Shown here in pieces: positions 8,451 to 19,141 of a stretch of DNA of 64,000 bases (position 1 is its first letter; each line of letters begins with the position of its first letter). The notes beneath the pieces are model-generated. The model was not told the DNA's origin. It saw nothing but the letters and a program-made list of their open reading frames with translations, and searched no databases. This DNA comes from Fredinandcohnia onubensis. GTDB lineage: Bacteria > Bacillota > Bacilli > Bacillales > Bacillaceae_L. Made by a program: the position numbers and the translations under genes. The stretch is taken from contig NZ_JAPSKV010000003.1 of NCBI RefSeq assembly GCF_031181385.1, positions 372,001 through 436,000 of the forward strand, given 5' to 3'.

Positions 8451-10649
8451 TTATTTTACCCGCACCACATCTGCCGGCTCCAATAACCCCATTTCTAAGC
8501 AAGTTTCAAGGAGCAGTGCTTTTCTATCTTTCTGAAATTGAATTTCAATTCTTTCACCAGTTACCGACATAATCGTTCCGTGACCAAATACACGATGTTT
8601 TACAGCCATTCCCTCTTGGATATCGTCTCCTTTTTTAATCGCATTTGGATTATATGGAACAACCGTCTTTTCACGTACCCGCTTTTTCTTTTGTTCTGCA
8701 TGCTCTACTCTAACCGGTGGAGAGATGATATTTTTTACATTTGCGACAAATCGTGAACTTGTAACGTCTTTTCCATTTTGTTTTTTATAAGATAAAAGTT
8801 CGAGTTCCTGTTCCGCGCGCGTTATTCCAACATAAAACAACCGGACTGCTTCTTCCATTAGTTCATGATTACCATCTTTATATTTGTTAATCTCATCATG
8901 TGAAGGAATTACTCCTTCGATCAAATCAATCATATACACTTTTTTAAACTCAAGCCCCTTTGAACTATGAAAGGTAGAAAGGGTGATGGCATCTTTATTT
9001 TTATTAAACTTCGAGGCTTTTAATAGATTTTCAAGATGTTTTAAGCGTTCTGCGAATTGTTCCATGGATTCAAGCGTATCAGCTATTTCCTCAAGTGTTT
9101 GAAGCACACTGAATAAATAATCCGTTTTAAACCCGAGTTTCTTACTCATTTCTTTTAGTGTTTTATCATAGCCAAGTTGATTTCTTATTAGCTTAATCGC
9201 CTTTAGTGGCTTTGCTCCCTTCATTTGTTGGAAGGTTTTTTTGCATGCTTGAATTTGTTTTATTTGATAGTCTTTTAAACCTTTATTTTGTAGGAGTCGA
9301 TCTAAAATGGATTCCGTTGTCTTCTTTTTTGTTAACTCGAACAATTGTTCTCTTGATAGAAAAAAACCACATTTCGTATATATTTGTTCAAAAATATCGA
9401 TTCGTTTATCTGTAAACGTCATCCTCATAAAATTCAATATATCTTTAACGACCCAATGAGAGAAGAAACGATTATCTGAATCCTTGATATAAAAAGGAAT
9501 TTGATTCCGATCTAGCTCATTGATTAACATGATTGAAGATGAATTATTCCGATATAGTATAGCGACATCCTTCTTCTTGTTTACACGATCAATTTCTTGG
9601 ACAATGTATTTTGCTTGAAAACGATAATCCTCAAATTGTTTAATCTCAACAGTCTTATGATTAGGATTTTCTGTGAACATATTCTTATCGTAGCGGTCTT
9701 TATTTCGCTTGATAAAACGATTAGCTACATGAACAATATCCCTAGACGAACGGTAGTTCTGTTCCATTTTAAGAATAACTGCGTTTGGATAGACTTTTTT
9801 AAAATCAAGTAAATACTTCGGCTCCGCTCCTCGCCAAGAATAGATCGATTGATCATCGTCCGCCACAACAAATAAGTTTTGGTGGGGCTTCACTAGCTTT
9901 TCAATAATCGCATGCTGAACAAGCGAGGTATCTTGGCTTTCATCTGTTAGGAGGTAATCATACCGATTTTGATATTTCCGTAGAATCGTTTCATCGCTTG
10001 AAAATGCATCATTTGCAATCGTAAGCATATCATCATAATCAAGTAAAAGATGATTCGAATTTGCATTTTTTTTCTTTTCATATTCTTCAAAAATGGCTTC
10101 GACAAATGGAATATCACACTCAATCTTGTCCCACTTATCACGAGGAAGAAGCTTGTTTTTAATGTAACTAATATAGGTAGTTAACTCTTCAAGCTGTTCT
10201 TCCGTAATGTTCTCACCATTCAACGATTTAAAAATTTGACGTAACAGTCGTTTTTTATTAGGTCCACCATCTTGATTTCCTTCAATTAATTCGTATGAAA
10301 TTTGTTGTTTATACACATAATCCCGTACAACCTGGAAGGCCAAACTATGAATGGTTGAAAAATCCACTGAATCTAGCGGGTGATCCGGGAAGAAGCGAGC
10401 AAACCGATCCCTCATGTCAGCTGCTGACGCACGGCTAAAGGTTACGGCCTTAATTCGTGAAGGATGTACCCCTTCTTCTTCAATTAAATATCCGATTCTC
10501 ATAATTGTTGTCGTCGTTTTACCCGAACCAGGTGACGCTAATAAGAGCAAAGGTCCCCTTGTGTGAAGGACAGCCTGTTTTTGTACATCATTTAATTGGA
10601 CGCCAAGCTGTTCTTTCTTTCGATGAAAAAAGCTTTCCCCTTTATTCAA
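8451..10649 (-). CDS. UvrD/PcrA-like superfamily 1 DNA helicase (YjcD-like)
   Basis: 732 residues. Motif [12 protein letters not shown] and SPGSGKTTT; motif [10 protein letters not shown]; motif [16 protein letters not shown]; motif [10 protein letters not shown]; motif [12 protein letters not shown]; motif [16 protein letters not shown]. These are all SF1A signatures for a 3'-5' DNA translocase. The C-terminus carries a Tudor-like patch ([21 protein letters not shown]), as in PcrA and its paralogues. Its length and N-terminus fit the Bacillus YjcD group better than PcrA. Likely role in DNA repair or replication-transcription conflicts. Confidence 0.85.
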   Translation of the reverse strand: MNKGESFFHRKKEQLGVQLNDVQKQAVLHTRGPLLLLASPGSGKTTTTIMRIGYLIEEEGVHPSRIKAVTFSRASAADMRDRFARFFPDHPLDSVDFSTIHSLAFQVVRDYVYKQQISYELIEGNQDGGPNKKRLLRQIFKSLNGENITEEQLEELTTYISYIKNKLLPRDKWDKIECDIPFVEAIFEEYEKKKNANSNHLLLDYDDMLTIANDAFSSDETILRKYQNRYDYLLTDESQDTSLVQHAIIEKLVKPHQNLFVVADDDQSIYSWRGAEPKYLLDFKKVYPNAVILKMEQNYRSSRDIVHVANRFIKRNKDRYDKNMFTENPNHKTVEIKQFEDYRFQAKYIVQEIDRVNKKKDVAILYRNNSSSIMLINELDRNQIPFYIKDSDNRFFSHWVVKDILNFMRMTFTDKRIDIFEQIYTKCGFFLSREQLFELTKKKTTESILDRLLQNKGLKDYQIKQIQACKKTFQQMKGAKPLKAIKLIRNQLGYDKTLKEMSKKLGFKTDYLFSVLQTLEEIADTLESMEQFAERLKHLENLLKASKFNKNKDAITLSTFHSSKGLEFKKVYMIDLIEGVIPSHDEINKYKDGNHELMEEAVRLFYVGITRAEQELELLSYKKQNGKDVTSSRFVANVKNIISPPVRVEHAEQKKKRVREKTVVPYNPNAIKKGDDIQEGMAVKHRVFGHGTIMSVTGERIEIQFQKDRKALLLETCLEMGLLEPADVVRVK

Positions 10650-10794
10650 GTTAGCCCACCTCCTTTTTATTCAAAATACAATTATAAAGTCTATTATTTT
10701 TATTGACAAGGATGTTGAGATCCAAACAAGCTATGACATAAAACAAGGGAATAATTGGTACTTTATAGAGAGAAGAAAATTTGAGGTGATTATT

Positions 10795-12183
10795 TTGGAT
10801 TATAGAATTGAAAAAGATACAATGGGCGATATAAAGGTTCCAGCTGATGCATACTGGGCTGCCCAAACCCAACGAAGCAAGGAGAACTTTCGGATTGGGA
10901 CGGAAAAAATGCCGCAAGAAGTGATTGAGGCCTTTGCGATTTTAAAACGAAGTGCTGCCATAGCAAATGAAAAGCTAGGGAAGTTAAATGACAATAAAAC
11001 AAAAGCGATTATGAACGCGTGTGATGAAATTTTAACAGGAAAAATATATGGCCATTTTCCACTCGTTGTATGGCAAACGGGCAGTGGTACGCAAAGTAAT
11101 ATGAATGTAAATGAAGTCGTTGCTAACCGGGCTAACCAATGGTTAAAGGATAACGGGATTGGTGAACGAATACACCCAAATGATGACGTCAATATGGGTC
11201 AAAGCTCCAATGATACCTTCCCAACCGCAATGCATATTGCAGGTGTGAAAGCGATTCATGAACGCCTTCTCCCTGCTATTAAAAAGTTACAAACAACATT
11301 AGAAGACAAGGAAAAAGAATTTGCTAACATTGTAAAAATCGGGAGAACCCATCTTCAAGATGCTACACCATTAACTCTCGGTCAAGAAATAAGTGGTTGG
11401 GTCCACATGTTGAAACGATCTCAGGAAATGATTAAGGAATCTACTGAAAAAATGCTTGCCCTTGCCATAGGTGGGACGGCAGTAGGTACGGGCATTAATG
11501 CTCATCCTAAGTTTGGGAAGAAAGTAGCGAAGGAAATTGCAGAACACACGAAGCTTGGGTTTTATTCATCCGAAAATAAATTTCATGCGTTAACTAGTCA
11601 TGATGAAATCGTATTCGCTCACGGAGCTTTAAAAGGATTGGCAGCTGACTTGATGAAAATTGCCAATGATATCAGATGGCTTGCAAGTGGGCCACGTTGC
11701 GGGATCGGTGAAATATCAATTCCGGAAAATGAGCCCGGTAGTTCGATTATGCCAGGGAAAGTAAATCCGACCCAAAGTGAGGCACTTACAATGGTTGCGG
11801 TTCAAGTCATGGGAAATGATGCTACAATCGGGATCGCAGCGAGTCAAGGCAATTTTGAGCTTAATGTGTTTAAACCAGTGATCATTTATAATTTCCTTCA
11901 GTCCGTTAGACTTTTAGCAGATTCGATGGATTCGTTTAATACCAACTGTGCCGTTGGTATTCAGGCGAATGAGGCAGTTATCTCTAAATACCTGCAAGAA
12001 TCTTTGATGCTTGTTACGGCTTTAAATCCACATATCGGCTATGAAAAAGCAGCAGCTATTGCAAAGCATGCTCATAAAAATGAAATCTCTTTGAAGGAGG
12101 CGGCCTTACAATTAGGAATTTTAACAGAAGAAGAGTTTGACCAATATGTAAAGCCTGGAGAAATGGTACATCCAAAGGAATAA
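10795..12183 (+). CDS. fumC: Class II fumarate hydratase
   Basis: Interconverts fumarate and malate in the TCA cycle, cytosolic homotetramer without an iron-sulfur cluster. 462 residues, the same length as B. subtilis CitG. TTG at 10795 follows GAGGTG by 6 nt and gives the family N-terminus [11 protein letters not shown]. Signatures: [21 protein letters not shown]-type strand, [10 protein letters not shown], and the fumarase/aspartase loop [11 protein letters not shown]. The stand-alone position with a terminator suggests single-gene transcription. Confidence 0.95.
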   Translation: MDYRIEKDTMGDIKVPADAYWAAQTQRSKENFRIGTEKMPQEVIEAFAILKRSAAIANEKLGKLNDNKTKAIMNACDEILTGKIYGHFPLVVWQTGSGTQSNMNVNEVVANRANQWLKDNGIGERIHPNDDVNMGQSSNDTFPTAMHIAGVKAIHERLLPAIKKLQTTLEDKEKEFANIVKIGRTHLQDATPLTLGQEISGWVHMLKRSQEMIKESTEKMLALAIGGTAVGTGINAHPKFGKKVAKEIAEHTKLGFYSSENKFHALTSHDEIVFAHGALKGLAADLMKIANDIRWLASGPRCGIGEISIPENEPGSSIMPGKVNPTQSEALTMVAVQVMGNDATIGIAASQGNFELNVFKPVIIYNFLQSVRLLADSMDSFNTNCAVGIQANEAVISKYLQESLMLVTALNPHIGYEKAAAIAKHAHKNEISLKEAALQLGILTEEEFDQYVKPGEMVHPKE

Positions 12184-12185
12184 AA

Positions 12186-12214
12186 AGAGCCTTCCACTAT
12201 CGGAAGGCTTTCTT
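12186..12214. terminator. Terminator between fumC and pepF
   Basis: GAGCCTTCC, short loop, GGAAGGCTTTCTTT. It lies between convergent genes and can serve both. Confidence 0.8.
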
Positions 12215-12216
12215 TA

Positions 12217-14007
12217 TTAAAGGTTGGAAAATTCCTCTACTAATTCATTGAATTTCTTTAATGAATTTTCAATTGGATATGGAGTTGTAAGGTCCACTCC
12301 CGTCTTTTTCAACAATTCTAGCGGGTAGTCGGAGCTGCCGCTTTTTAAGAATTCAAGATAAGAAGTGATTGTTGTTTTGTCTCCTTCTAAAATTTTGGTG
12401 GCAATATGAATCGCTGATGCAAACCCGGTTGCGTATTTATATACGTAAAATGGTCGGTAAAAATGTGGGATTCGGGACCAACCATATTTTACTTCATCAT
12501 CAAACACGAGTTCCTCACCATGATACTCTCTAAATAATCCCTCATATACTTCACTAAACGATTCAACATTTAAAGGCATTCCTTGTTCTGCCATTTCGTG
12601 TGTTTTCTTTTCGAACTCCGCAAACATCACTTGGGTAAAGAAAGTTCCTTTAAACTTATCGATAAAGTGATTGATTAAAAATTTCTTAACCTCTTCATTT
12701 TCTTCATTGTTCAATAAGTAGTTGATTAAAAGGACTTCATTTACAGTTGAAGCTACCTCTGCGACAAAAATACTGTAACGTGCCGTAATTTGCGGTTGAT
12801 GCTCAGAGCTTAGCTTACTGTGAACTCCATGGCCGCATTCGTGAACCAATGTAAATAAACTGTCTAAATCATCCTGATGGTTCAAAAGAATATATGGATG
12901 TACGCCATACACACCTAGATTATAGGCTCCAGAACGTTTTCCAGGCGTTTCCCGTACATCGAAATAACGAGCTGTTCTAAAGTCCTCCAGTGTTTGAATA
13001 TAATCTTCGCCTAATGGAGCAAGTGCACTGCACATCATTTCAAATGCTTCATCATAAGAAATATCCTTCTTTGCCCCGCTGACGAGTGGAACACTTAAAT
13101 CGTACTGACGAAGCTCATCAAGACCTAACTTTTCCTTGCGGATGTTTGTGTATTTGTGCAAGGCACTGATATTTTTCTTTGTGGTTTCGATTAGATTTTC
13201 ATAGACATCTTTTGGAACATTATCTCCGAATAATGCTTTTTCAAGTGCAGATGGATAATGCCGCATTTTTGAAATGGTCACGTTATTTTTAATGGCGGCC
13301 GATAAAGTCGAAGCAATTGAGTTTTTTAAATGAACATATGGCTCATAATAGGCTTTATAAGCTTCTTTTCGCTTTTCGCGATCCTCATCCTCAATCAGCT
13401 TTGCATACATTCCTCTCGTTAACTCTACCTTCTCACCGTCATCTTTTGTGATCTTACCAAAGCGAATATCGGCATTATTAATCATACCGTAAGTCGTACT
13501 TGGTGCAGAAAGTGCTTCGCCTAATTGTGAGAGAACCTCTTCTTGGTCTTTATTTAAAACATGTGGTTTATACCGGTACGATTCAAGTAATTCTTTTTCA
13601 AAGTACTGAAGTCCCTCTTCCTCGGCAATGTAACGCTTTAACGTTTCTTCCTCTAGGCTTAATAAGAACGGCATGAAGAAGGAATTCTTTGTGCTCACCT
13701 TCACACTAAGCTGCTTAGCACGGTCTAAATAAGATTGGGATTTTGTAACTCGAGTATCTTCATCTACCTTTAGCATGGCATAGGCAAAAAGTTTGTTAAA
13801 ATGGAAAGAAAGTTTTTCACTCAATGTTAAATACTTACATAACGAATGTCCGTCATGAATATTTCCATCAAATTTTCCTAGATCCTCCCCCATTTTTTCA
13901 ATGAGTTTGTAGTCTTCCTCCCATTTGCTTAGGTCAGAATAGAGATCATCTAGATTCCACTTTTCCTGTTCAGGCACTTCATTACGAGATGAATACGTAG
14001 TTGTCAT
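12217..14007 (-). CDS. pepF: Oligoendopeptidase F (M3 metallopeptidase)
   Basis: 596 residues, normal for PepF. The zinc motif is HECGHGVHS, with the third ligand Glu expected in the following helix (VAEVASTVNE). N-terminal sequence MTTTYSSRNEVPEQEKWNLD matches family starts; ATG at 14007 has AAGGAG 7 nt upstream, and the 27-residue extension to 14088 is unsupported. It degrades short peptides in the cytosol; B. subtilis relatives also influence sporulation signalling by hydrolysing small peptides. Confidence 0.93.
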   Translation of the reverse strand: MTTTYSSRNEVPEQEKWNLDDLYSDLSKWEEDYKLIEKMGEDLGKFDGNIHDGHSLCKYLTLSEKLSFHFNKLFAYAMLKVDEDTRVTKSQSYLDRAKQLSVKVSTKNSFFMPFLLSLEEETLKRYIAEEEGLQYFEKELLESYRYKPHVLNKDQEEVLSQLGEALSAPSTTYGMINNADIRFGKITKDDGEKVELTRGMYAKLIEDEDREKRKEAYKAYYEPYVHLKNSIASTLSAAIKNNVTISKMRHYPSALEKALFGDNVPKDVYENLIETTKKNISALHKYTNIRKEKLGLDELRQYDLSVPLVSGAKKDISYDEAFEMMCSALAPLGEDYIQTLEDFRTARYFDVRETPGKRSGAYNLGVYGVHPYILLNHQDDLDSLFTLVHECGHGVHSKLSSEHQPQITARYSIFVAEVASTVNEVLLINYLLNNEENEEVKKFLINHFIDKFKGTFFTQVMFAEFEKKTHEMAEQGMPLNVESFSEVYEGLFREYHGEELVFDDEVKYGWSRIPHFYRPFYVYKYATGFASAIHIATKILEGDKTTITSYLEFLKSGSSDYPLELLKKTGVDLTTPYPIENSLKKFNELVEEFSNL

Positions 14008-14140
14008 CGCAATTCTCCTTTGAATTAAATTGAAATTACTTTTATTATGTAAGAAAGAAATATATGATATGAGATAGATATGTTTCATTTTATTGTATAT
14101 GAATTACATAAATTTGTAAAAAATGAAAGGATGTTCATAC

Positions 14141-14926
14141 ATGGCGAACACATTGCCTCATGTAGAGGACTCAGGCGGAACTGTGTATCTCCCACCAAAA
14201 GGTGATTATGAAACATTTGTTGATGATGCCCACTATGAAGAGAAGGTTCGAGAATGGGGCCTTTCTGTTAAAAAGGAATACTGGTATAAAGAAAGAACAC
14301 ATCAACGAATCGTGACAATCAAAGGATATGAGGTGTACGGTAAGACTCAAGAACACAATACTATCGTCCTTGAGTTTCAAGATGGGAATCTCACATGTAT
14401 TCACCCTGCCTATTTAAAAGAAATGCAGTCTCCAAGCTTTACAAAAGCCGCTATTTCAGACACAATTGTAACTCAACCGAAGAAAAAGGAAACGGTGAAC
14501 AAGGTAGTTGCTGAGAAGCCGACAACAACTGAATCAAAACCAGCAGTTAAAAAGGAACAACCCGAAAAGAAAGCGAAAAAAGAAAAAGCACCAAAAATCG
14601 AGCTACCAACAGATAAGGTTCATTTTACCGCTAATGTCAAACAATTCGCCTTAACATGGAATCATTTTAATGAGGATAATGATGAAGTCATTGTTCTTGA
14701 GAATGTCGTCGTTCAGCAAGAAGATCCGCTTGAAATTGGATTAGCTTGGTGTTCTCATTCAAAGACATTAAAGAAATTAGAGCTTGAACCCGGCAATTCC
14801 CTTGAATTTGATGCCAAAATCGTGAAAAAGAAACTTGCAAAAGGTAAGGACGTTGAAGAAGAGTTTATCATCGAAGACCCGGTTCACTATAAAATCAACA
14901 ACCCATCAAAACTAAAGAAAAGCTAA
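14141..14926 (+). CDS. Uncharacterised protein with Lys/Pro-rich linker
   Basis: I do not recognise a family. 261 residues, cytosolic by appearance. An N-terminal domain (about 1-100) contains YWYKERTHQRIVTIKGYEVYG. Then a low-complexity Lys/Glu/Pro/Thr linker (about 110-155), and a C-terminal beta-rich domain with FALTWNHFNEDNDEVIVLENV and LEFDAKIVKKKLAKG, reminiscent of a small OB- or SH3-like barrel. ATG at 14141 follows AAAGGA by 9 nt. Divergent from pepF. Confidence 0.7.
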   Translation: MANTLPHVEDSGGTVYLPPKGDYETFVDDAHYEEKVREWGLSVKKEYWYKERTHQRIVTIKGYEVYGKTQEHNTIVLEFQDGNLTCIHPAYLKEMQSPSFTKAAISDTIVTQPKKKETVNKVVAEKPTTTESKPAVKKEQPEKKAKKEKAPKIELPTDKVHFTANVKQFALTWNHFNEDNDEVIVLENVVVQQEDPLEIGLAWCSHSKTLKKLELEPGNSLEFDAKIVKKKLAKGKDVEEEFIIEDPVHYKINNPSKLKKS

Positions 14927-14957
14927 AAGAGCATTTTGTTCTTTTAGCCTTTTTTTG
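14922..14957. terminator. Terminator between the 14141-14926 gene and sqhC
   Basis: GCTAAAAGA and CTTTTAGC stem followed by a T run; located at the convergent ends and overlapping the sqhC stop region. Confidence 0.75.
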
Positions 14958-16830
14958 TATACTTCATTTGATAATGCGAGAGTGCCAGTAGCGGGAATAT
15001 ATATCGATAGCTGTGATAGTGAATATAAAAATCCCCTGCCATCCCTTGCCCTTTCGGATAGTTTGTCGTCCAGTCATCTCGGTCTAAATTTTCGAGAAGA
15101 AATTGAATCCCTTTATCAATGGCTTTTGTTCGTTTTTCACTTGCTGAAATTAGCGCATCCAGCGCCCATGCAGTATGTGTTAATGTACTTGTTTTTAAAG
15201 GAACATATTTATTTTTACTATCGCTCCTACAAGATTCACCCCATCCTCCATCCTGATTTTGAATGGATTCAAGCCAGGTGACAGCTTTTTTTATTGCCGG
15301 GTACGTTGGTAACACACCAACAGCTCGTAAGCCCGTGACCGCTCCCCATGTACCGTATATATAACAGATTCCCCACCGCCCATACCATGAGCCATTATCC
15401 TCTTGATTATTTGTAATCCATGTTATGGCCGATTTAACGGAAGGATAATCTTTAGGAAGATTTGTATATTTACCAAGATACTCAAGTGTTCGACCAGTCA
15501 CATCTGCTGACGATGGATCTGTTAAAATATATTCTGCTTTTTCGATTGGTAACAAGCTTAGTAGTTTACTATTCGTGTTTTTTTCAAAGGCCGGCCAACC
15601 TCCATCATCATTTTGCATAGTCATAAGCCAATGCAATCCTAGTTGCCAAGATTGTCTGTAAATTGGTTCTTTTTTTACCGTTCTTGCTATTGATCGCAGT
15701 GAAGAAGTTGTGTCATCCACATCTGGATGTATAGTGTTCATGTCTGCAAAGCCCCATCCGCCAGGAGATCCAGTGGGATTCTGGATGGCCCAGTCCCCGT
15801 ATTTGTAATGTTGACGATCAAATAAATACTGGTTTGCCTTTTTAATCATTGGATCTGATACTGGCACCCCTGCTTCTTGTAAGGCATATCCGAGAAGCGA
15901 AGTATTCCATATATCAGCAGTAGTATATTGCATATGGGTATGGCCGTTTATTACGGTTTTCATTGTCTTTAAGCCGTTAACAGCATCTCTAATTAATGAA
16001 TGATTTTTTGGATACCCCAAAGAAAGTAATCCAAAAATCATAAGAAATGTAGAACTAAAATAACCTAGAAAAGTTCCGTCAGGCTCTATCCGGCGTAGCA
16101 TATATTGCTTTGCTTGTTCCAGTGCTACTTGTTGAAGATGTGTAGGTAAACCAATTAAACCTTTGATTGCTTGATGAATTCCTGAATAAAATGAACGCCA
16201 TTCGGGTGACTGTCGAAAATCAAACAAATCTTCTCCTCTTTTACTGGTTAATTCAGATAAATCAGGACCATTCTTTGTTTTTAGTTGAAATTTTTTATCA
16301 GCAAGAATCATAATTGGTGTAAGATTTGCCCTGCCGAATTCTGAAAAGCTATAAAAATGAACAGGAAACGAAGTGGGAATTAGAATTATTTCAAGTGGTA
16401 GCGGGAAAAATGTTGGCCACTTTTGTTGCCCTGTTAAGGCTAGCATGAATTTTGTAAACATATGGGATCTCCTGAGACCTCCATTTTTCACAATAAACGA
16501 TTTTGAGCGTATCATTCTTGGGTCTGTTTTTTTTATAAGCCCCGAGTATAGGAGTGCGTAATATGCCTCCACAGTCGCGGATAAATTTCCATCTCCTTCA
16601 TCATAAAAAAGTTTCCATGCCCCATTCTCTTCTTGCCTACTTATAATTCGTTCTGTTAATTGTTGAACTAAGTTCTCATCATTTATTTCAAGGCTTCTTA
16701 ATAAGATAATCATATAACAATCGGTTGAAATTCCTGTTTCAAACGGATACCTCCATGAGCCATTTGGAGACTGGTCCTTCCTAACTTTTTCAATCAGATC
16801 ATCTAATTTGTTATTAACCTTGTCTAACAT
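14944..16830 (-). CDS. sqhC: Sporulenol synthase / squalene-hopene cyclase family
   Basis: 628 residues, close to B. subtilis SqhC (632). The protonating Asp motif of the cyclase family appears as DVDDTTSS around residue 372. Several QW repeats are visible, such as QNDDGGWPAFE and QNQDGGWGES. In spore-formers this enzyme cyclises tetraprenyl-beta-curcumene to sporulenol, a spore membrane sesquarterpene; true squalene cyclases make hopene. Choosing sporulenol synthase rests on the Bacillaceae context and length. Divergent from yppC. Confidence 0.85.
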   Translation of the reverse strand: MLDKVNNKLDDLIEKVRKDQSPNGSWRYPFETGISTDCYMIILLRSLEINDENLVQQLTERIISRQEENGAWKLFYDEGDGNLSATVEAYYALLYSGLIKKTDPRMIRSKSFIVKNGGLRRSHMFTKFMLALTGQQKWPTFFPLPLEIILIPTSFPVHFYSFSEFGRANLTPIMILADKKFQLKTKNGPDLSELTSKRGEDLFDFRQSPEWRSFYSGIHQAIKGLIGLPTHLQQVALEQAKQYMLRRIEPDGTFLGYFSSTFLMIFGLLSLGYPKNHSLIRDAVNGLKTMKTVINGHTHMQYTTADIWNTSLLGYALQEAGVPVSDPMIKKANQYLFDRQHYKYGDWAIQNPTGSPGGWGFADMNTIHPDVDDTTSSLRSIARTVKKEPIYRQSWQLGLHWLMTMQNDDGGWPAFEKNTNSKLLSLLPIEKAEYILTDPSSADVTGRTLEYLGKYTNLPKDYPSVKSAITWITNNQEDNGSWYGRWGICYIYGTWGAVTGLRAVGVLPTYPAIKKAVTWLESIQNQDGGWGESCRSDSKNKYVPLKTSTLTHTAWALDALISASEKRTKAIDKGIQFLLENLDRDDWTTNYPKGQGMAGDFYIHYHSYRYIFPLLALSHYQMKYTKKG

Positions 16831-16904
16831 ATGACACCTCCCTTCAACCTACTCCATACATATTCAGCGTAATCCACGGGCATTCATAGAGGAGGTCAAC
16901 ACAG

Positions 16905-18044
16905 ATGTGCAAATTTTTCCGAAAGAAGAAGCTCCCACTCTCTGAATCTCTTTTGCAAATCAAAAAAGCGCTAAAAAGACGACAAAGGCAAAACATGATA
17001 CCACCACCTTCAGTAGAAGAGCAGTATTTGATTCAGCGAATACATGCGATAACGGGAAGTCTTAATCTGAATAATATTACGAGGACGAAAGCATATCTGG
17101 ATTTCTATCATGATCACCCTGAAATCCATTGGGCATTTCTTGGGCACATGGTGTCCAGGAATGGAGGGTGGAATATGACAGATTTAAAGGGTGGTCAACT
17201 TTCAAGACTGTTAACACAGAAGGAAGCAGAGTCTTATTTTTCATTTTTGGAACGGGGGAACTGGTTGATTTTTCAAGATGCTTTTCCTCAATTCTTACTC
17301 TACGAGGCTAGTAAACGATATCAGCGAAATTTATTTTACCTACTCCCCCATTTTCATGTTTCGATGTTTATGGAAACGATGTGGAATTATTTCTGGGTGA
17401 AACAGGACACGTATCTTCTAACGATGGCTTTAATTATTAACGAACAAAGCTATCTTGAAAAGCGTATCATTTCAAATACCACTTATAAAAAAGAAGTCCT
17501 CGATACACTGGAATTCAAGCTTCAGGATTTATTCGATTTGAATCATATTCTTTTTCCGTTCGAGGAAAAAGGTAAAATTCACTTGATCGGTCAAACCCTC
17601 CATCAATTTAAAAGTGTTCGAGAACGTATCTTGTTAGGAAAACGATTGTATTCCATCTTATTTAGTGATAAAAAGACGCTGAAACAAGTGGAGATGTGGG
17701 CAAATAAAGTCCCGCATACAGGGTCTAGAAAGGATTACTGGCCGCATATTTTTAATCAAGTGGATGAAGGCTTGCCTGGTACAATATTGAAATCGCGTGT
17801 GAGATCCTGTGAACTAACAAAAGGTTCTCCAAGAATATATAGCCCGCGATTAGAATTGGTTTGGAAAAATAGAAAACATAAACCTGTTGAAATTGGCGAT
17901 TGGTATAAGGATTGGGAAGTGATTCATTACCTTACTGATGATAACGAAAACGTGGATGGAGAGATACAAAATGAATACTGTAAAACACTCGAAAAATTCG
18001 AACTTGCAGCAATTGCTAAAAAGGCCATTTCAATTTTGGACTAA
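16905..18044 (+). CDS. DUF2515 family protein (YppC-like)
   Basis: 379 residues, no signal peptide, rich in aromatic residues. N-terminal part holds NNITRTKAYLDFYHDHPEIHWAFLGHMVSRNGGWNMTDL, split here by position only (residues about 50-88), which matches the Bacillus YppC (DUF2515) pattern. Function unknown. AGAGGAGG lies upstream of ATG 16905. It is divergent from sqhC and overlaps the next gene by 74 nt. Confidence 0.7.
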   Translation: MCKFFRKKKLPLSESLLQIKKALKRRQRQNMIPPPSVEEQYLIQRIHAITGSLNLNNITRTKAYLDFYHDHPEIHWAFLGHMVSRNGGWNMTDLKGGQLSRLLTQKEAESYFSFLERGNWLIFQDAFPQFLLYEASKRYQRNLFYLLPHFHVSMFMETMWNYFWVKQDTYLLTMALIINEQSYLEKRIISNTTYKKEVLDTLEFKLQDLFDLNHILFPFEEKGKIHLIGQTLHQFKSVRERILLGKRLYSILFSDKKTLKQVEMWANKVPHTGSRKDYWPHIFNQVDEGLPGTILKSRVRSCELTKGSPRIYSPRLELVWKNRKHKPVEIGDWYKDWEVIHYLTDDNENVDGEIQNEYCKTLEKFELAAIAKKAISILD

Positions 18045-18426
18045 TTTAGGCCTGTTAGTTACAGTCCTATTTGGCACTCTTATTGGGACATATCTCGACC
18101 TGTATTTTGTTGGTAAAGGCTTCTACTCTTTTCCGGAGCGCCCTTTTCCTGAAGTGTTTTCCATTCATGTAGTGTTTACCTTGCTCGGTTTACCGGTTAT
18201 GTTAATTGTATTTCTATCTATCTGTCAAAAACTGAATTTGTTTGGAAAGTTCGTTGCTGTATTCGTATTTGCTTCTACTATGGCTTGCGGAGAAAAACTG
18301 TCTGAAGGCTTCGGCTGGTTTGTTCACGACACATCATGGAAGCATGTATATTCACTTTTTGGATATACGGTCTACTTCTTACTCATGCTAATTGTCTATT
18401 ATCTAGTAACAACTGAAAAAACCTGA
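17971..18426 (+). CDS. Four-helix membrane protein overlapping the DUF2515 gene
   Basis: 151 residues with about four hydrophobic helices (LGLLVTVLFGTLIGTYL, VFTLLGLPVMLIVFLSI, FVAVFVFASTMACG, VYFLLMLIVYYLV). ATG at 17971 has GGAGAG 7 nt upstream and lies inside the DUF2515 gene, whose stop is at 18044. No family recognised. The real long overlap, shared strand and shared terminator imply a two-gene operon. Confidence 0.75.
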   Translation: MNTVKHSKNSNLQQLLKRPFQFWTNLGLLVTVLFGTLIGTYLDLYFVGKGFYSFPERPFPEVFSIHVVFTLLGLPVMLIVFLSICQKLNLFGKFVAVFVFASTMACGEKLSEGFGWFVHDTSWKHVYSLFGYTVYFLLMLIVYYLVTTEKT

Positions 18427-18447
18427 CTCTTACGGGTCAGGTTTTTT
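18418..18447. terminator. Terminator after the membrane protein gene
   Basis: ACCTGAC, loop TCTTACG, GTCAGGT and six Ts. It also sits just beyond the minus-strand small ORF stop. Confidence 0.85.
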
Positions 18448-18452
18448 CATTA

Positions 18453-18608
18453 TTATCCTAGAACAAGTTTACTTCTTTTTTTACTAAGGGATGCATTTAC
18501 TCCTTGGCTTTGCAGTTTAACAAGGATTTGGTGGATTGTTTTTTTCGTTTTTGTTTTTTTTACAGGGACTGTTTCCTTCGACTTTGCTTCGATTATGGGT
18601 TCCGTCAT
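18453..18608 (-). CDS. Small basic protein downstream of yybP
   Basis: 51 residues starting MTEPIIEAKSKETVPVKKTK, very Lys-rich in the middle (four Lys-Thr repeats), ending in a possible short helix (IHQILVKLQSQGVNAS). AAAGGAG precedes ATG 18608 by 10 nt and overlaps the stop region of yybP, so the two are probably co-transcribed. No family recognised; it may bind nucleic acid, but this is inferred only from charge. Confidence 0.6.
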   Translation of the reverse strand: MTEPIIEAKSKETVPVKKTKTKKTIHQILVKLQSQGVNASLSKKRSKLVLG

Positions 18609-18623
18609 TATATTAAAACTCCT

Positions 18624-19070
18624 TTATGAATAAAGATTTCGCTTTTCTCTCTGTTTTTCCTCATTTAAAAACTCGATAAAAAAGTGTAAAGCAAGCTTTG
18701 GTTGACTTTGTAGTCTCGAAATATAGTCATTCTTACGCCCTTCTGTTACAGCATCACTCTTTTTAATTCTTTCAATGATATATTCGGAGGAAATTGCTTC
18801 CATTTCTTTTTTCTTAAATTTTGCTTCTTTTGATAAGGCAAATCCAATAGCTCCGAGGATTGCATATATAACAAGTGATGGAATCGCTTCATTTGTAAAA
18901 GGCATGAAAAATAGTAAAAAACCAAGGTTGATAAGTGAAATCGTGATCAATGGAAATGACCAGAATATATATTTTGAGGTCTTAGCCATGATCGGACTAA
19001 TCTTCTTATGTAGCTGCTCAAGCTCCTTTGTGATAAATAATGGTAAATTCTTCGTTGTAAATATATTCAT
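18624..19070 (-). CDS. yybP: YybP-like (DUF5392-type) membrane protein
   Basis: 148 residues. A hydrophilic N-terminus, two adjacent transmembrane helices (about residues 36-56 and 61-80) and a charged C-terminal tail. I associate it with YybP because of length, layout and the yybP-ykoY riboswitch immediately upstream. Function unknown; manganese control would suggest a role in metal homeostasis. ATG at 19070 has GGAAGGGGAG 6 nt upstream. Confidence 0.6.
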   Translation of the reverse strand: MNIFTTKNLPLFITKELEQLHKKISPIMAKTSKYIFWSFPLITISLINLGFLLFFMPFTNEAIPSLVIYAILGAIGFALSKEAKFKKKEMEAISSEYIIERIKKSDAVTEGRKNDYISRLQSQPKLALHFFIEFLNEEKQREKRNLYS

Positions 19071-19100
19071 TATGAACTCCCCTTCCTTTATAGTGGATGA

Positions 19101-19133
19101 GAAAAAGCCTATATCATAATCGATATAGGCCTT
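19101..19133 (-). terminator. Second hairpin between the riboswitch and yybP
   Basis: On the minus strand GCCTATATC, loop GATTAT-type, GATATAGGC followed by TTTTTC. It lies downstream of the riboswitch's own terminator and 30 nt before yybP, so it could be a second attenuator or a processing site. Confidence 0.5.
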
Positions 19134-19141
19134 AAAAAAAA

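Noticed and set aside
10651-10917. 88-residue minus-strand ORF across the fumC start
   Set aside because: It overlaps the true fumC start and promoter region, has no Shine-Dalgarno and no family motif.
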